Source of the DNA: an uncultured Bacilli bacterium
GTDB taxonomy: Bacteria > Bacillota_I > Bacilli_A > RF39 > UBA660
Assembly (NCBI GenBank): GCA_934091055.1
Contig: CAKOKN010000008.1
Coordinates: forward strand, 1 to 53,387
Length of the DNA stretch: 53,387 nt
Direction of reading: 5' to 3'
Of the stretch, positions 34,115 through 42,540 are shown piece after piece. Position 1 is the first letter of the stretch. Each line of letters opens with the position of its first letter. Both the position numbers and the translations under genes were made by a program. The notes below the pieces were generated by a model that did not search any database, had not been told where the DNA came from, and saw only the letters and a program-made list of their open reading frames with translations.

Positions 34115-34152
34115 AATACTATTATTACTAATAACTGTTAATACTATTACTA
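34115..34152 (+). repeat. Imperfect direct repeat before the lipoprotein gene
   Basis: AATACTATTATTACTA (34115-34130) and AATACTATTACTA (34140-34152), the second lacking three bases, just upstream of the binding site of the gene at 34169. Confidence 0.6.
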
Positions 34153-34168
34153 GGAAAGGAGTAATTGT

Positions 34169-34708
34169 ATGAAGAAAGCATTATTAATAATAGCAATAAT
34201 TGCTGTATTGTCAGGTTGTACTAAGACTGAAACATTAACTTGTACTTCTGATAATACTGTCGGAGATCTAACTTCAAAGTCAACTTACAAGTTAGAATAT
34301 AAAGGAAATGAATTAGAAAAGTTAACAGTTACTTATAAGTACAACGATAACCATAAAGATGGTGTTGGAACTGGTACTGATGGAACAACCGAAGACACTG
34401 ATACTGATAAAGATAACGTAGTTGATGGCGTAGTTGGAGAAGCTCTAGATGATGTAGTAACTGGAGTAACTGATGGTGTACTTGATATCGCAGGAATTAA
34501 AACACGTCATAACGAAAAGTATGGTACTTATACAAATACCAAAGGCTTTACCACTTCAGTAGATACTGATACAGACAAAGATTATGAGATAGTATATACT
34601 TATGATCTAAAAGAATTATCTGATAGTGATCTACAAACATTTGGTATAAATAGAGATTTTGATACTCAAAAGAAAGTATATACTGATCGTGGACTTACTT
34701 GTAAATAA
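34169..34708 (+). CDS. Secreted lipoprotein, unknown function
   Basis: 179 aa. A type II signal peptide with lipobox LSGC (Cys near residue 17) makes it a membrane-attached lipoprotein. The mature part begins TKTETLTCTSDNTVGDLTSK, has an acidic Asp/Thr/Gly-rich middle (~60-110) and a C-terminal segment with EIVYTYDLKELSDSDLQTFG, ending in GLTCK. The two cysteines (TLTCT, LTCK) may pair. This resembles many short lipoproteins of gut Firmicutes with no assigned role. AAAGGAG precedes the ATG; a terminator follows. Confidence 0.85.
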   Translation: MKKALLIIAIIAVLSGCTKTETLTCTSDNTVGDLTSKSTYKLEYKGNELEKLTVTYKYNDNHKDGVGTGTDGTTEDTDTDKDNVVDGVVGEALDDVVTGVTDGVLDIAGIKTRHNEKYGTYTNTKGFTTSVDTDTDKDYEIVYTYDLKELSDSDLQTFGINRDFDTQKKVYTDRGLTCK

Positions 34709-34717
34709 AGAATTTAT

Positions 34718-34752
34718 AAAGATCTAGTCGCAAATTATAGCTAGATCTTTTA
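34718..34752 (+). terminator. Terminator after the lipoprotein gene
   Basis: Perfect 10-bp stem AAAGATCTAG/CTAGATCTTT and a few Ts. Confidence 0.6.
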
Positions 34753-34769
34753 ATATACCTAAAAATTTA

Positions 34770-34798
34770 TTGCTATACAAAATAAATAGTGATATAAT
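34770..34798 (+). promoter_or_regulatory. Promoter TTGCTA-17-TATAAT, extended -10
   Basis: TTGCTA (34770-34775), 17-bp spacer, TGATATAAT. The predicted start (34805) falls on an ATG that opens an 11-codon reading frame (34805-34840) ending 4 bases before the ATG at 34845. Confidence 0.65.
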
Positions 34799-34844
34799 AC
34801 CAAAATGAAAGGAAAATTCAATATAAAATTGATTATATAAGATT

Positions 34845-35426
34845 ATGACTAATAAAGAAGTAATAAAAAAACAAGTAGAACTACTACGCAATGGTTATAA
34901 TATTGGTGTTTATCCTAATGTAGTAGAAAAACTATGTAATGAATGTGATAGTGAAAACTTAAAGTTTACAATAGTAAATAGATTAGGGTATGAACAAATA
35001 AATTTAAATCATCTAGGTATCAAAGAACCTTTTCATAGAGCTAGTTTAATAGGTTTTAATACCAAAGACTTTCCTGAATGGTTTATCGTAGATCCAACTT
35101 ATGGTCAATTCTTTGAAAGTGTAAAGTTCAAAAACTATATGTTTAAGTATTACCAAGAATTTACAACTATTCTATTAAAAGATGGTTTCATAGAAAATAA
35201 CATATCTAACATATTAGCTTATATTAATGGCTTCATCAATAGCAGAGCTTTTACTAGAAATATTAATAAAGAAGAAGTATATAATAACCTTCAGGAACTA
35301 TTATTATCAAATAATATAGTAACTAAAGAAATATATACACATCAAAAAACACTGCCTGAACTAATGAAAGAAAAAAATAAATTAATTAATAAAAAAGTAA
35401 AAATAAAGAATTACTTTTCTAAATAG
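34845..35426 (+). CDS. Hypothetical protein
   Basis: 193 aa, soluble, not recognised. Notable features are EKLCNECDSE near residue 27, a His in EPFHRASLIGF near 62 and WFIVDPTYGQFF near 83; a Cys..His..Asp order like this occurs in papain- and transglutaminase-like folds, but with no more evidence I would not call it an enzyme. The C-terminal third is basic and helical. There is no good ribosome binding site before the ATG; an 11-codon upstream frame could supply ribosomes by coupling. It has its own promoter and terminator. Confidence 0.7.
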   Translation: MTNKEVIKKQVELLRNGYNIGVYPNVVEKLCNECDSENLKFTIVNRLGYEQINLNHLGIKEPFHRASLIGFNTKDFPEWFIVDPTYGQFFESVKFKNYMFKYYQEFTTILLKDGFIENNISNILAYINGFINSRAFTRNINKEEVYNNLQELLLSNNIVTKEIYTHQKTLPELMKEKNKLINKKVKIKNYFSK

Positions 35427-35449
35427 TAGTAAATTTACTATTTTTTTTT
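35424..35449 (+). terminator. Terminator after the gene at 34845
   Basis: Stem TAGTAAA/TTTACTA followed by nine Ts. Confidence 0.7.
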
Positions 35450-35468
35450 ATAGTCTTTTTTTATTTTA

Positions 35469-35497
35469 TTGTTATTTTATGTTATTTATGATAAAAT
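35469..35497 (+). promoter_or_regulatory. Promoter of nifJ
   Basis: TTGTTA (35469-35474), 17-bp spacer, TAAAAT (35492-35497) with extended TGA. Confidence 0.6.
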
Positions 35498-35542
35498 TAT
35501 ATCGTATAAATAAACAGATATAAATAAAAAGGAGAGATCTAA

Positions 35543-38500
35543 ATGGCAAAATATAAAACAATGGATGCAAATGAAGCAGTAGCTAGAGTTACTTATAAAT
35601 TTACAGAGTTAGCAGGTATATATCCCATTACACCAGCCTCACCAATGGCCGAAAAAATAGATGTAATGAGTACTAATGGAGAGATAAATTTTTGGGGAAA
35701 TAAAGTAAAAGTAGTAGAAATGGAATCTGAAGCTGGAGCAATAGCCTTAGTACACGGTGCTCTACAAAGTGGTATTTTATCTAGTACCTTTACTGCTAGT
35801 CAAGGCCTATTATTAATGATACCAACCCTATATAAATTAGCTGGAGAAATGTTACCAGCAGTAATCAATGTTGCTGCGAGAAGTCTATCAACACACAGTC
35901 TTAGTATCTTTGGAGATCATCAAGATGTCTATGCTACAAGACAAACTGGTGTCTGTATGCTAGCATCTTCCTCAGTTGAAGAAGCATATCATATGGCAGC
36001 AGTAGCCCATCTTTCAAGTATAAAATCATCACTACCATTTATTCACTTCTTCGATGGCTTTAGAACAAGTCACGAAATAAACAAAATAAAAGAAATAGAT
36101 TTGTCAAAAGTAGAAGCTCTAATAGATAAAAAAGCTCTTCAAAAATTTAGAGAAAGGGCAATGAATAACACTAATCCAACTACTAGAGGAACTGCTGAAA
36201 ATGACGACATTTATTTTCAAAATACTGAAGTAAGAAATCAATATTATGAAGATGCTATTACCATAGTCGAAGACTATATGAATAAAATAAACAAGATAAC
36301 AAAAGAAAACTATAAACCATTTAACTATTATGGTAGTGAAAAAGCTAAAGAAATAATAATAGCCATTGGTTCTGTATGTCAATGTATCGAGGAGACAGTA
36401 GATAAACTAAATGATCAAGGCTATAAAGTAGGATTAGTAAAAGTTCATTTGTATAGACCATTTAGTGTTGAAAAATTACTTGAAGTAATACCAAAGACTG
36501 TACAAAAAGTAGCTGTCCTAGATAGAACAAAAGAAGCAGGTTCATCAGGAGAACCTCTATACTTAGATGTTGTAAATGCTCTAAAAGATACTAACATAAA
36601 AGTAATCGGAGGAAGATATGGCTTATCATCAAAGAATACAACTCCTCCAATGATAAAAGCTGTCTATGATAACCTAAAAAAAGAAATGAAAAATAACTTC
36701 ACTATAGGTATAAATGATGATGTAACAAACCTAAGCTTAGATTATGATAATAACTTCAAAGTAAATCAAGATAGTTATCAATTATTAATTTATGGTTATG
36801 GATCAGATGGTATGATCTCAACTTCTAAAGATATCTTAAAAATAATTGGAGACAATACTCCTAAATATGTACAAGGCTACTTCCAATATGACTCTAAAAA
36901 ATCAGGAGGAGTAACAAGAAGTCACATTAGATTATCGTCATCAAAGATAAGAAGTACTTACTATGTAGATGATCCAGACTTTATAGTAGTATCAAAAGAT
37001 ACTTATATGTATAAATACGACATTCTAGATAATCTAAAACAAAATGGTGTATTCTTACTAAATACTAATCTAAATGAAGAAGATCTAATAAAAAGCCTTC
37101 CAAATAAAGTAAAATATCTATTAGCTACTAAAAATATAAAGTTCTATATAATAGATGCTTATAAAGTAGCAGGTTCACTAGGATTAAAAAATAAAATAAA
37201 TACTTGTATGGAGACTGCTATCTTTAAAATAATGAAAGAGTATAATATAAATAAAGTAATATCAATAATGAAAGAGAACACTAAAACTCGTTTTGCTTCT
37301 AAAGGACAAAAAATTATTGATATCAATAATAAAGTAATTGATGCCTCACTAGCTAATCTAATAGAAGTAAAAGTGTCTCCTTCTTGGAGTACTTTAGAAT
37401 ATAAAGATAACAAGAAATTAAACTTTAATGAAACAATTAATCTCTTAAAAGGAGATACGCTACCAGTAAGTAGTTTTATAGATAAAAGAAGTGGAATATT
37501 TGAAGCAGGAACTACTAAGAAAGAAAAGAGAAATATAGCGGAAAATATTCCTTGTTGGCTAAGTGAAAATTGTATACAGTGTAATCAATGTGCTTTTGCT
37601 TGTCCTCACGGAGTAATAAGACCATTTCTTTTAGAAGAAAAACAAGATAAAATTGAATCAGTACCAGCTCTAATACCAAAGGGTAAAGAGTTTGCTATTT
37701 CAATTAATTATGAAGCTTGTACTGGATGTGGTCTTTGTGCAGTAGCTTGTCCTGGAAAAGTAGGAAATAAAGCTCTAAAAATGGTTCCTAACACTAAACA
37801 AAAATCAAACTTTGATTATCTACTAAAAAATAATGTTAATGACAAATATGAAGCATCTCTTCTAACTGTAAAAAATATAAGTTTTAAAGAACCAAAGTTT
37901 GAATATTCAGGAGCTTGTGCTGGTTGTGGAGAAACTCCATATTTAACAAACCTAACTAGAGTATTTAGTGATAATCTAATAATAGCTAATGCTACAGGTT
38001 GTTCTTCAATATATGGTGGTAGCGTTCCAAGTACACCATACAGTATACCTTGGGCTAGTTCACTATTCGAAGATAACTCCGAGTATGGCCTAGGTATTCT
38101 AACAGGTATCAATATAAAAAGAGATAAAATACAAAAATATATGAAAGAATATCCAAGAAATAAAGTGTTTAAAAAATGGTTAGATAATAAAGATAATTAT
38201 AGTGTCTGCAGGGAAGTTCTAAATGAAATAGACTATAAAAAACATCCATTTCTATTAAATATGAAAGATTACATATTACCAAAATCAGTTTGGATAGTAG
38301 GAGGAGATGGCTTTGCCTATGATATTGGTTATGGAGGATTAGATCACATTCTATCAAAACAAGAAAATATAAATATCTTAGTTTTAGATACCGAAGTATA
38401 CTCTAATACCGGAGGTCAATCATCAAAATCATCAAACTTAGGATCAGTAGCATCATTTACTTCTAAAGGAAAAGAAAATTATAAGAAAGATTTAGCTCGT

Positions 38501-38914
38501 ATTGCAATGTGCTATCCACATGTCTATGTAGCAGCTACTAACATAGGTTACAATAAAGAGCAGTATCTAAAAGTATTAAAAGAAGCTTCTGAACATAATG
38601 GACCATCACTTGTAATAGCTTATAGTCCTTGTATAGAACACGGTATTAAAACAGGTATGGAACACTCTCAATCAAACGCTTATCTAGCAAGTAAATGTGG
38701 TTATTTCCTAACCTTTAGAAGTAACCCAAATGGTAAGTTTATTCTTGATAGCAAAAATCCAGAATTCGATAAATATGAAGACTATCTAATGACTGAGAAT
38801 AGATTTGCTAACTTAAAGAGAGTAAATAAAGAAGAAGCCGAAGAAATCCTAAATAAACAAAAACAATGGGCTATAAATAGATATAATTATTATAAAAAAA
38901 TAAGTGAGGAATAG
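35543..38914 (+). CDS. nifJ: Pyruvate:ferredoxin (flavodoxin) oxidoreductase
   Basis: 1123 aa single-chain enzyme that converts pyruvate and CoA to acetyl-CoA and CO2, passing electrons to ferredoxin or flavodoxin; a key reaction of anaerobic metabolism. Domains in order: the alpha region with IYPITPASPMAEKIDVM, the gamma region (SSGEPLYLDVVNAL), two [4Fe-4S] motifs CIQCNQCAFACP (~residue 676) and CTGCGLCAVACP (~731), then the thiamine diphosphate domain with GACAGCGETPYL, VGGDGFAYDIGYGGLDH and SNTGGQSSKSS. Slightly shorter than most (~1170). AAAAAGGAGAG precedes the ATG. Indicates an anaerobe. It may be cotranscribed with the small gene that follows. Confidence 0.97.
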   Translation: MAKYKTMDANEAVARVTYKFTELAGIYPITPASPMAEKIDVMSTNGEINFWGNKVKVVEMESEAGAIALVHGALQSGILSSTFTASQGLLLMIPTLYKLAGEMLPAVINVAARSLSTHSLSIFGDHQDVYATRQTGVCMLASSSVEEAYHMAAVAHLSSIKSSLPFIHFFDGFRTSHEINKIKEIDLSKVEALIDKKALQKFRERAMNNTNPTTRGTAENDDIYFQNTEVRNQYYEDAITIVEDYMNKINKITKENYKPFNYYGSEKAKEIIIAIGSVCQCIEETVDKLNDQGYKVGLVKVHLYRPFSVEKLLEVIPKTVQKVAVLDRTKEAGSSGEPLYLDVVNALKDTNIKVIGGRYGLSSKNTTPPMIKAVYDNLKKEMKNNFTIGINDDVTNLSLDYDNNFKVNQDSYQLLIYGYGSDGMISTSKDILKIIGDNTPKYVQGYFQYDSKKSGGVTRSHIRLSSSKIRSTYYVDDPDFIVVSKDTYMYKYDILDNLKQNGVFLLNTNLNEEDLIKSLPNKVKYLLATKNIKFYIIDAYKVAGSLGLKNKINTCMETAIFKIMKEYNINKVISIMKENTKTRFASKGQKIIDINNKVIDASLANLIEVKVSPSWSTLEYKDNKKLNFNETINLLKGDTLPVSSFIDKRSGIFEAGTTKKEKRNIAENIPCWLSENCIQCNQCAFACPHGVIRPFLLEEKQDKIESVPALIPKGKEFAISINYEACTGCGLCAVACPGKVGNKALKMVPNTKQKSNFDYLLKNNVNDKYEASLLTVKNISFKEPKFEYSGACAGCGETPYLTNLTRVFSDNLIIANATGCSSIYGGSVPSTPYSIPWASSLFEDNSEYGLGILTGINIKRDKIQKYMKEYPRNKVFKKWLDNKDNYSVCREVLNEIDYKKHPFLLNMKDYILPKSVWIVGGDGFAYDIGYGGLDHILSKQENINILVLDTEVYSNTGGQSSKSSNLGSVASFTSKGKENYKKDLARIAMCYPHVYVAATNIGYNKEQYLKVLKEASEHNGPSLVIAYSPCIEHGIKTGMEHSQSNAYLASKCGYFLTFRSNPNGKFILDSKNPEFDKYEDYLMTENRFANLKRVNKEEAEEILNKQKQWAINRYNYYKKISEE

Positions 38915-38915
38915 T

Positions 38916-39074
38916 ATGGAAGAAAAAGAAGTAATAATAAAGGGAAACAAAGAAAAAATAGTAGTATCACTACCAAAAGAAGAAATAGAAAGTAATACAC
39001 TAGAATTATTGTTAGATGACACAATAGATTTAAAAGAAGTAGTAAAGGAAGTAGTAGAAGGTAATGAAAAATAA
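38916..39074 (+). CDS. Small acidic protein, 52 aa
   Basis: A 53-codon frame (MEEKEVIIKGNKEKIVVSLP..) ending DLKEVVKEVVEGNEK. It begins one base after the nifJ stop, with GAGGA at 38906-38910 inside the nifJ end as binding site, and its last 11 bases overlap the start of the next gene. About 30% of residues are Glu/Asp and it has an alternating hydrophobic pattern. This tight packing on both sides argues for a real, translated gene. Function unknown; not recognised as a family. Confidence 0.6.
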   Translation: MEEKEVIIKGNKEKIVVSLPKEEIESNTLELLLDDTIDLKEVVKEVVEGNEK

Positions 39075-40404
39075 TATAGAAGTATTTTTAAAATATTTAA
39101 TAGATATATATAAAGAAAATTCTTCCCTTCCTATTACTTCAGATACAATCTATAATGAGCTAAGAACTACTGTTATTGAAGAAGATAAAGTAGTAAAAGT
39201 ACCAAAAGAAAGCTTATTAGCGGTCCAAGTAAAATTAAATAACAAATATAAAAATAATAAAATACTTGATACTTATAGTAATGGTTACTACTTAGTAATT
39301 GAAAATAGATCTTCTCTAAATGATAAAGAGTTCTATAATAAATTAAAAGAAGGTTATAAACTATATATACCAGTAACCTCTAAAAAGATATATACTACTT
39401 CTTACAAAATAATAGATTTTATCTTAAAAGAAAATATCTTAGTACAATGTAAAATAGCTAAAAATATAGGCCAAGATGCTCTTTTACTTAGAGTTACTAC
39501 TAAAGAAGATGTAATTAAAATAACTGACTATCTAAATACTATAATAAAATATACTAAGCCTTCTTTTATAAATCCATTTATATATATAAATAATAATATA
39601 GGTATAGTAGTAGAAGGTGACTTAAGTACTTCTTATAATCATACATTAGCGATCTTACTAAGTAAATATCTAATAAGTCATAAAGATATTATTCCTACTG
39701 ATATAATTAGTTCATTAATAGATTACATAAATAAAAATATATTAAATAGTATAAATAAAGAAAAGAATATAATAACATATAATATCAAGAGTGAAAGAGA
39801 ATATAGTGATTTCTTAATAGTAGTTAAATTATTAATTAAATATCTAGATAATACCATAACAATTGAAGACATATATAATTATCAAGATATTAAAGCTAAA
39901 CATATAGAGGATACTAATATAATAACAAATACAGAGCAAGATAAAGATAAAGTACTATATGTAATAAATAAATTAACATACCATTATAGTTTAGAAGAAG
40001 TACATCAAAGAATACTATACTATTTATATAATAAAGATATAAATATATTTACTAGAAAAGATAATATTAGACAAATAATTAAAGAGAATTTTTCTCCTGA
40101 AAAACTAAAACTAATAATATCTAATATAGGACTTAATGCTTTGATATCTGCAGTATATGAGACAAATAAAAAATATCAAAGAGAGCAGGTATTATATGGA
40201 GTAACTAAACTAATAAAGAATAAAGATATCGCTGGTTTTACTAACGATAACGATACTAGATCATATCTAGGTTTAGTAATACCAATAGATCTCTTACTAG
40301 AAGTATTAAAAACTAGAACCAAAGAACTAAATATAGAGCTAACTCCTGATAACATAACAAATTATCTATTAGAAGAAATAGAAAAGAAAAAACAAACTAA
40401 TTAA
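39064..40404 (+). CDS. Hypothetical protein, 446 aa
   Basis: A soluble Asn/Lys/Ile-rich protein I do not recognise. Residues ~95-180 (YKLYIPVTSKKIYTTSYKII.. to ..PFIYINNNIGIVVEGD) alternate strands and helices; the C-terminal half is mostly helical with a coiled region around 280-330. No signal peptide or membrane segment. It overlaps the small acidic gene by 11 bases, so the two are likely made together and may interact. A terminator follows at 40408-40436. Could be a lineage-specific protein. Confidence 0.72.
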   Translation: MKNNIEVFLKYLIDIYKENSSLPITSDTIYNELRTTVIEEDKVVKVPKESLLAVQVKLNNKYKNNKILDTYSNGYYLVIENRSSLNDKEFYNKLKEGYKLYIPVTSKKIYTTSYKIIDFILKENILVQCKIAKNIGQDALLLRVTTKEDVIKITDYLNTIIKYTKPSFINPFIYINNNIGIVVEGDLSTSYNHTLAILLSKYLISHKDIIPTDIISSLIDYINKNILNSINKEKNIITYNIKSEREYSDFLIVVKLLIKYLDNTITIEDIYNYQDIKAKHIEDTNIITNTEQDKDKVLYVINKLTYHYSLEEVHQRILYYLYNKDINIFTRKDNIRQIIKENFSPEKLKLIISNIGLNALISAVYETNKKYQREQVLYGVTKLIKNKDIAGFTNDNDTRSYLGLVIPIDLLLEVLKTRTKELNIELTPDNITNYLLEEIEKKKQTN

Positions 40405-40407
40405 AAT

Positions 40408-40436
40408 AAAGAAATATCACAAGGTATTTCTTTTTA
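40408..40436 (+). terminator. Terminator after the gene at 39064
   Basis: AAAGAAATA/TATTTCTTT stem with 8-base loop, then TT. Confidence 0.65.
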
Positions 40437-40478
40437 TATATAAGGAAAAAATTAACATAACAATCGTAACCAAAAATT

Positions 40479-40507
40479 TTGACAAAATAACCATATTGTG
40501 CTAAAAT
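40479..40507 (+). promoter_or_regulatory. gpsB promoter 1
   Basis: Consensus TTGACA (40479-40484), 17-bp spacer, TAAAAT (40502-40507) with extended TGC. Confidence 0.75.
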
Positions 40508-40537
40508 TATATTTGCTTAGAAAGAAGTTCTTTTTAA

Positions 40538-40566
40538 TTGACAAAATATCTATTTTTTGAGATAAT
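40538..40566 (+). promoter_or_regulatory. gpsB promoter 2
   Basis: Second consensus TTGACA (40538-40543), 17-bp spacer, GATAAT (40561-40566). Both promoters share TTGACAAAATA. Confidence 0.65.
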
Positions 40567-40588
40567 TTTAATATAGAGGTGGTTGTAT

Positions 40589-40915
40589 ATGTATAAAGAT
40601 AGAATAACTTTAACAATGCAAGATATTTTAGAAAAAGAATTCAAAATAGATGCCCGTGGTTATAGATTACAAGAAGTAGATAAATTCTTAGATATTATTA
40701 TAAAAGACTATAATGAATATAATAATATTATAAGAAGCTTAGAAAAAGATAAGAAGATGTTAATTGAAGAAAATCAAGCACTTAGAAATGAAGTAAGGAA
40801 CCTAAAATCAAGTATTGAAGCTGCTAAAATAGGTGAAAAAGAAATAACTAATGTTGATTTACTAAGAAGAATTTCACAACTAGAAAAAATAATTTTAGGA
40901 AAATCAGAGCAATAA
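40589..40915 (+). CDS. gpsB: Cell division protein GpsB (DivIVA family)
   Basis: 108 aa. The N-terminal DivIVA-like domain (ITLTMQDILEKEFKIDARGY followed by RLQEVDKFLDIIIKDY) binds the membrane and penicillin-binding proteins; a coiled coil (~35-75) and a short C-terminal helix domain (VDLLRRISQLEKIIL) follow. GpsB coordinates division and wall growth. ATG 40589 follows GAGGTGG; the TTG at 40583 is inside the site. rnpB begins over its stop codon, the same neighbour as in B. subtilis. Confidence 0.93.
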   Translation: MYKDRITLTMQDILEKEFKIDARGYRLQEVDKFLDIIIKDYNEYNNIIRSLEKDKKMLIEENQALRNEVRNLKSSIEAAKIGEKEITNVDLLRRISQLEKIILGKSEQ

Positions 40916-41268
40916 TTTATCTGGGTAAATGCTGCATACCAGTTATGTAGAGGAAAGTCCATGCTCGCACTATCTGAGATGATAGTAGTGTTTGTGCTTA
41001 GGGAAAAAATAACCTAAGGCAGGAAACTGACGGCTCTTGTTTTAGCTAAGGATTATCTATGTTAAAACGAGTGTAAAAGTGCCACAGAAACGAGGCTATT
41101 TAGAAATAAATAGAATGAAACGAGGTAAACCCCACAAGCGAGAAACCCAAATTATGGTAGGGGAGCTTTCTATTGAAGAATTAAATTCAAAGAAGGATGA
41201 CAAATGTCATAGATAAATATTTACCGCCTAGTAATAGGTACAGAACATGGCTTATAAGATTAATTATT
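40911..41268 (+). ncRNA. rnpB: RNase P RNA, Bacillus type (class B)
   Basis: Recognised by TGTAGAGGAAAGTCCATGCT followed by CGC, GGCAGGAAACTGACGGC, AAGTGCCACAGAAACGAGGC, GAAACGAGGTAAACCCC, GCGAGAAACCCAAATT, TGGTAGGGGA, CCGCCTAGTAATAGG and the end CAGAACATGGCTTATAAG. It forms the catalytic part of RNase P that matures tRNA 5' ends. The ends are set from AATAATT (40911-40917) pairing with AATTATT (41262-41268), the P1 helix. The 5' end overlaps the gpsB stop, and the next gene's binding site starts right after the 3' end, so it must be processed from a longer transcript or have a promoter inside gpsB. Confidence 0.95.
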
Positions 41269-41281
41269 ATTAAGGAGAATT

Positions 41282-41749
41282 ATGAAAAATATTGGACTGA
41301 AATTAAAAGAAAAAAGGGAAGAGCAAGGTCTATCAGTAGAAGAAGTAGCAGAAGATTTAAAAATGAGACCTACTCAAATAACTAGTATAGAAGAAGGCTT
41401 AGTAGAAGAATTTAAAGATGTATTCTATTTAAAGTACTTTATTAGAGACTATGCTAAATACTTAGGATTAGATGGAGAAAAACTATTAGATGAATTCAAT
41501 GAGTATCTATTTGACATTACTTCAAAGATACCAATAGAATTAATAAATAGTGCTAAAAAAGAAAGAAAAGAAGAAAATGAAAAAGCATCTCCCTATACAA
41601 GTACAAAAAAAAGAAAGTTAAAAATACCAAGAATAATTATTTGTGCTATAGTAATAATAGTTTTAGTAATAGTAGGATATATGTTAATGAGTAGACATAA
41701 AGGAAATGACTTTAGTGATAGTAATATAACATATAGTATAAGGAGATAG
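41282..41749 (+). CDS. RodZ-like HTH membrane protein (short)
   Basis: 155 aa. Residues 1-~80 form an HTH_25 domain (LKEKREEQGLSVEEVAEDLK.. with KYFIRDYAKYLGLDGEKLLD), the cytoplasmic part of RodZ, which links MreB to the membrane for cell shape. A basic linker (KKRKLKIPR), one membrane segment (~118-138) and a short outer tail of ~17 residues follow. The large extracellular RodZ domain is missing. TAAGGAG lies just before the ATG, directly behind rnpB. It is followed by pgsA after 3 bases; rodZ next to pgsA is a common Firmicutes order. Confidence 0.85.
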   Translation: MKNIGLKLKEKREEQGLSVEEVAEDLKMRPTQITSIEEGLVEEFKDVFYLKYFIRDYAKYLGLDGEKLLDEFNEYLFDITSKIPIELINSAKKERKEENEKASPYTSTKKRKLKIPRIIICAIVIIVLVIVGYMLMSRHKGNDFSDSNITYSIRR

Positions 41750-41752
41750 AGT

Positions 41753-42346
41753 ATGAATAAAGCAAATAAAATAACAATGAGTAGAATAGTTATGTCATTG
41801 ATAATAATAATTTTATTATTATTTCCATTTGATCAAGTAGGATTAGAATTTCCTAATTATATTGTAAATGGTAATATAGTAGTTAATTTAAAATATATAG
41901 TAGCGGGAGTATTATTTGTAATAGCTTCACTTACTGATTTCTTAGATGGTTATACTGCTAGAAAATATAATATGGTAACAGATTTTGGTAAAATGATGGA
42001 TGCTATTAGTGACAAACTATTAACAAATTCAGTATTAATTATTTTAGCTTGTGATGGTAGAATAAGTACTGTAGTAGCAGTAGTAATAGTAACAAGAGAT
42101 ATAGTAGTAGATTCTATAAAGATGGTAATAGGAAATAAAGGAGCTGCAGTAGCGGCTATAAAAATAGCTAAAGTAAAGACAGCTACCTTAATGGTAGGAT
42201 TAGTATTAACATTCTTTTATAACTTACCATTTGAATTAATACCTCTTCGTGTATCTGATTTCTTACTTGCACTAGCAGCTATATTATCTGTTGTATCAGG
42301 AGTAAAATATTATATAATGGCAAAACCTTATTTAAAAGAAAGATAA
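41753..42346 (+). CDS. pgsA: CDP-diacylglycerol-glycerol-3-phosphate 3-phosphatidyltransferase
   Basis: 197 aa, four to six membrane segments. It makes phosphatidylglycerolphosphate, the committed step to acidic phospholipids. The CDP-alcohol phosphotransferase motif is complete: DFLDGYTARKYNMVTDFGKM followed by MDAISDK, matching D-x2-D-G-x2-A-R-x8-G-x3-D-x3-D (near residues 63-85). AAGGAGAT precedes the ATG. It ends in a terminator, closing the gpsB-rnpB-rodZ-pgsA stretch. Confidence 0.95.
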   Translation: MNKANKITMSRIVMSLIIIILLLFPFDQVGLEFPNYIVNGNIVVNLKYIVAGVLFVIASLTDFLDGYTARKYNMVTDFGKMMDAISDKLLTNSVLIILACDGRISTVVAVVIVTRDIVVDSIKMVIGNKGAAVAAIKIAKVKTATLMVGLVLTFFYNLPFELIPLRVSDFLLALAAILSVVSGVKYYIMAKPYLKER

Positions 42347-42350
42347 TATT

Positions 42351-42387
42351 AAATATTAGTAACTAATTAGCTACTAATATTTTTTTG
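42351..42387 (+). terminator. Terminator after pgsA
   Basis: AAATATTAGTA/TACTAATATTT stem followed by five further Ts. Confidence 0.7.
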
Positions 42388-42396
42388 TATTCTCTT

Positions 42397-42456
42397 CCTC
42401 GTAAGCCTATAGTCTTCCGAGGTTTGATAGAGCCTAATATATTAGTCTCTATCAAA
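42397..42456 (+). promoter_or_regulatory. Two adjacent hairpins of unknown role
   Basis: CCTCG/CGAGG (42397-42401 with 42418-42422, 16-base loop) directly followed by a perfect 10-bp stem TTTGATAGAG/CTCTATCAAA (42423-42432 with 42447-42456). They lie upstream of the promoter of the gene at 42541, so they would not be part of its leader unless transcription starts earlier. This may be the remnant of a small RNA or a second terminator. Confidence 0.4.
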
Positions 42457-42474
42457 AAAAGATTTTTTTAAATA

Positions 42475-42503
42475 TTGCAAAAAAGATCAAAATATGGTAA
42501 ATT
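42475..42503 (+). promoter_or_regulatory. Promoter of the InlB-repeat protein gene
   Basis: TTGCAA (42475-42480), 17-bp spacer, TAAATT (42498-42503) with extended TGG. Confidence 0.5.
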
Positions 42504-42540
42504 TAAATAGTAAGGTAGTAAAGTAAGGAGTAAGAGGAAT

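Noticed and set aside
41197..41385. 62-aa frame across the end of rnpB
   Set aside because: The first part is the RNase P RNA 3' region; the rest is an out-of-frame reading of the rodZ-like gene.
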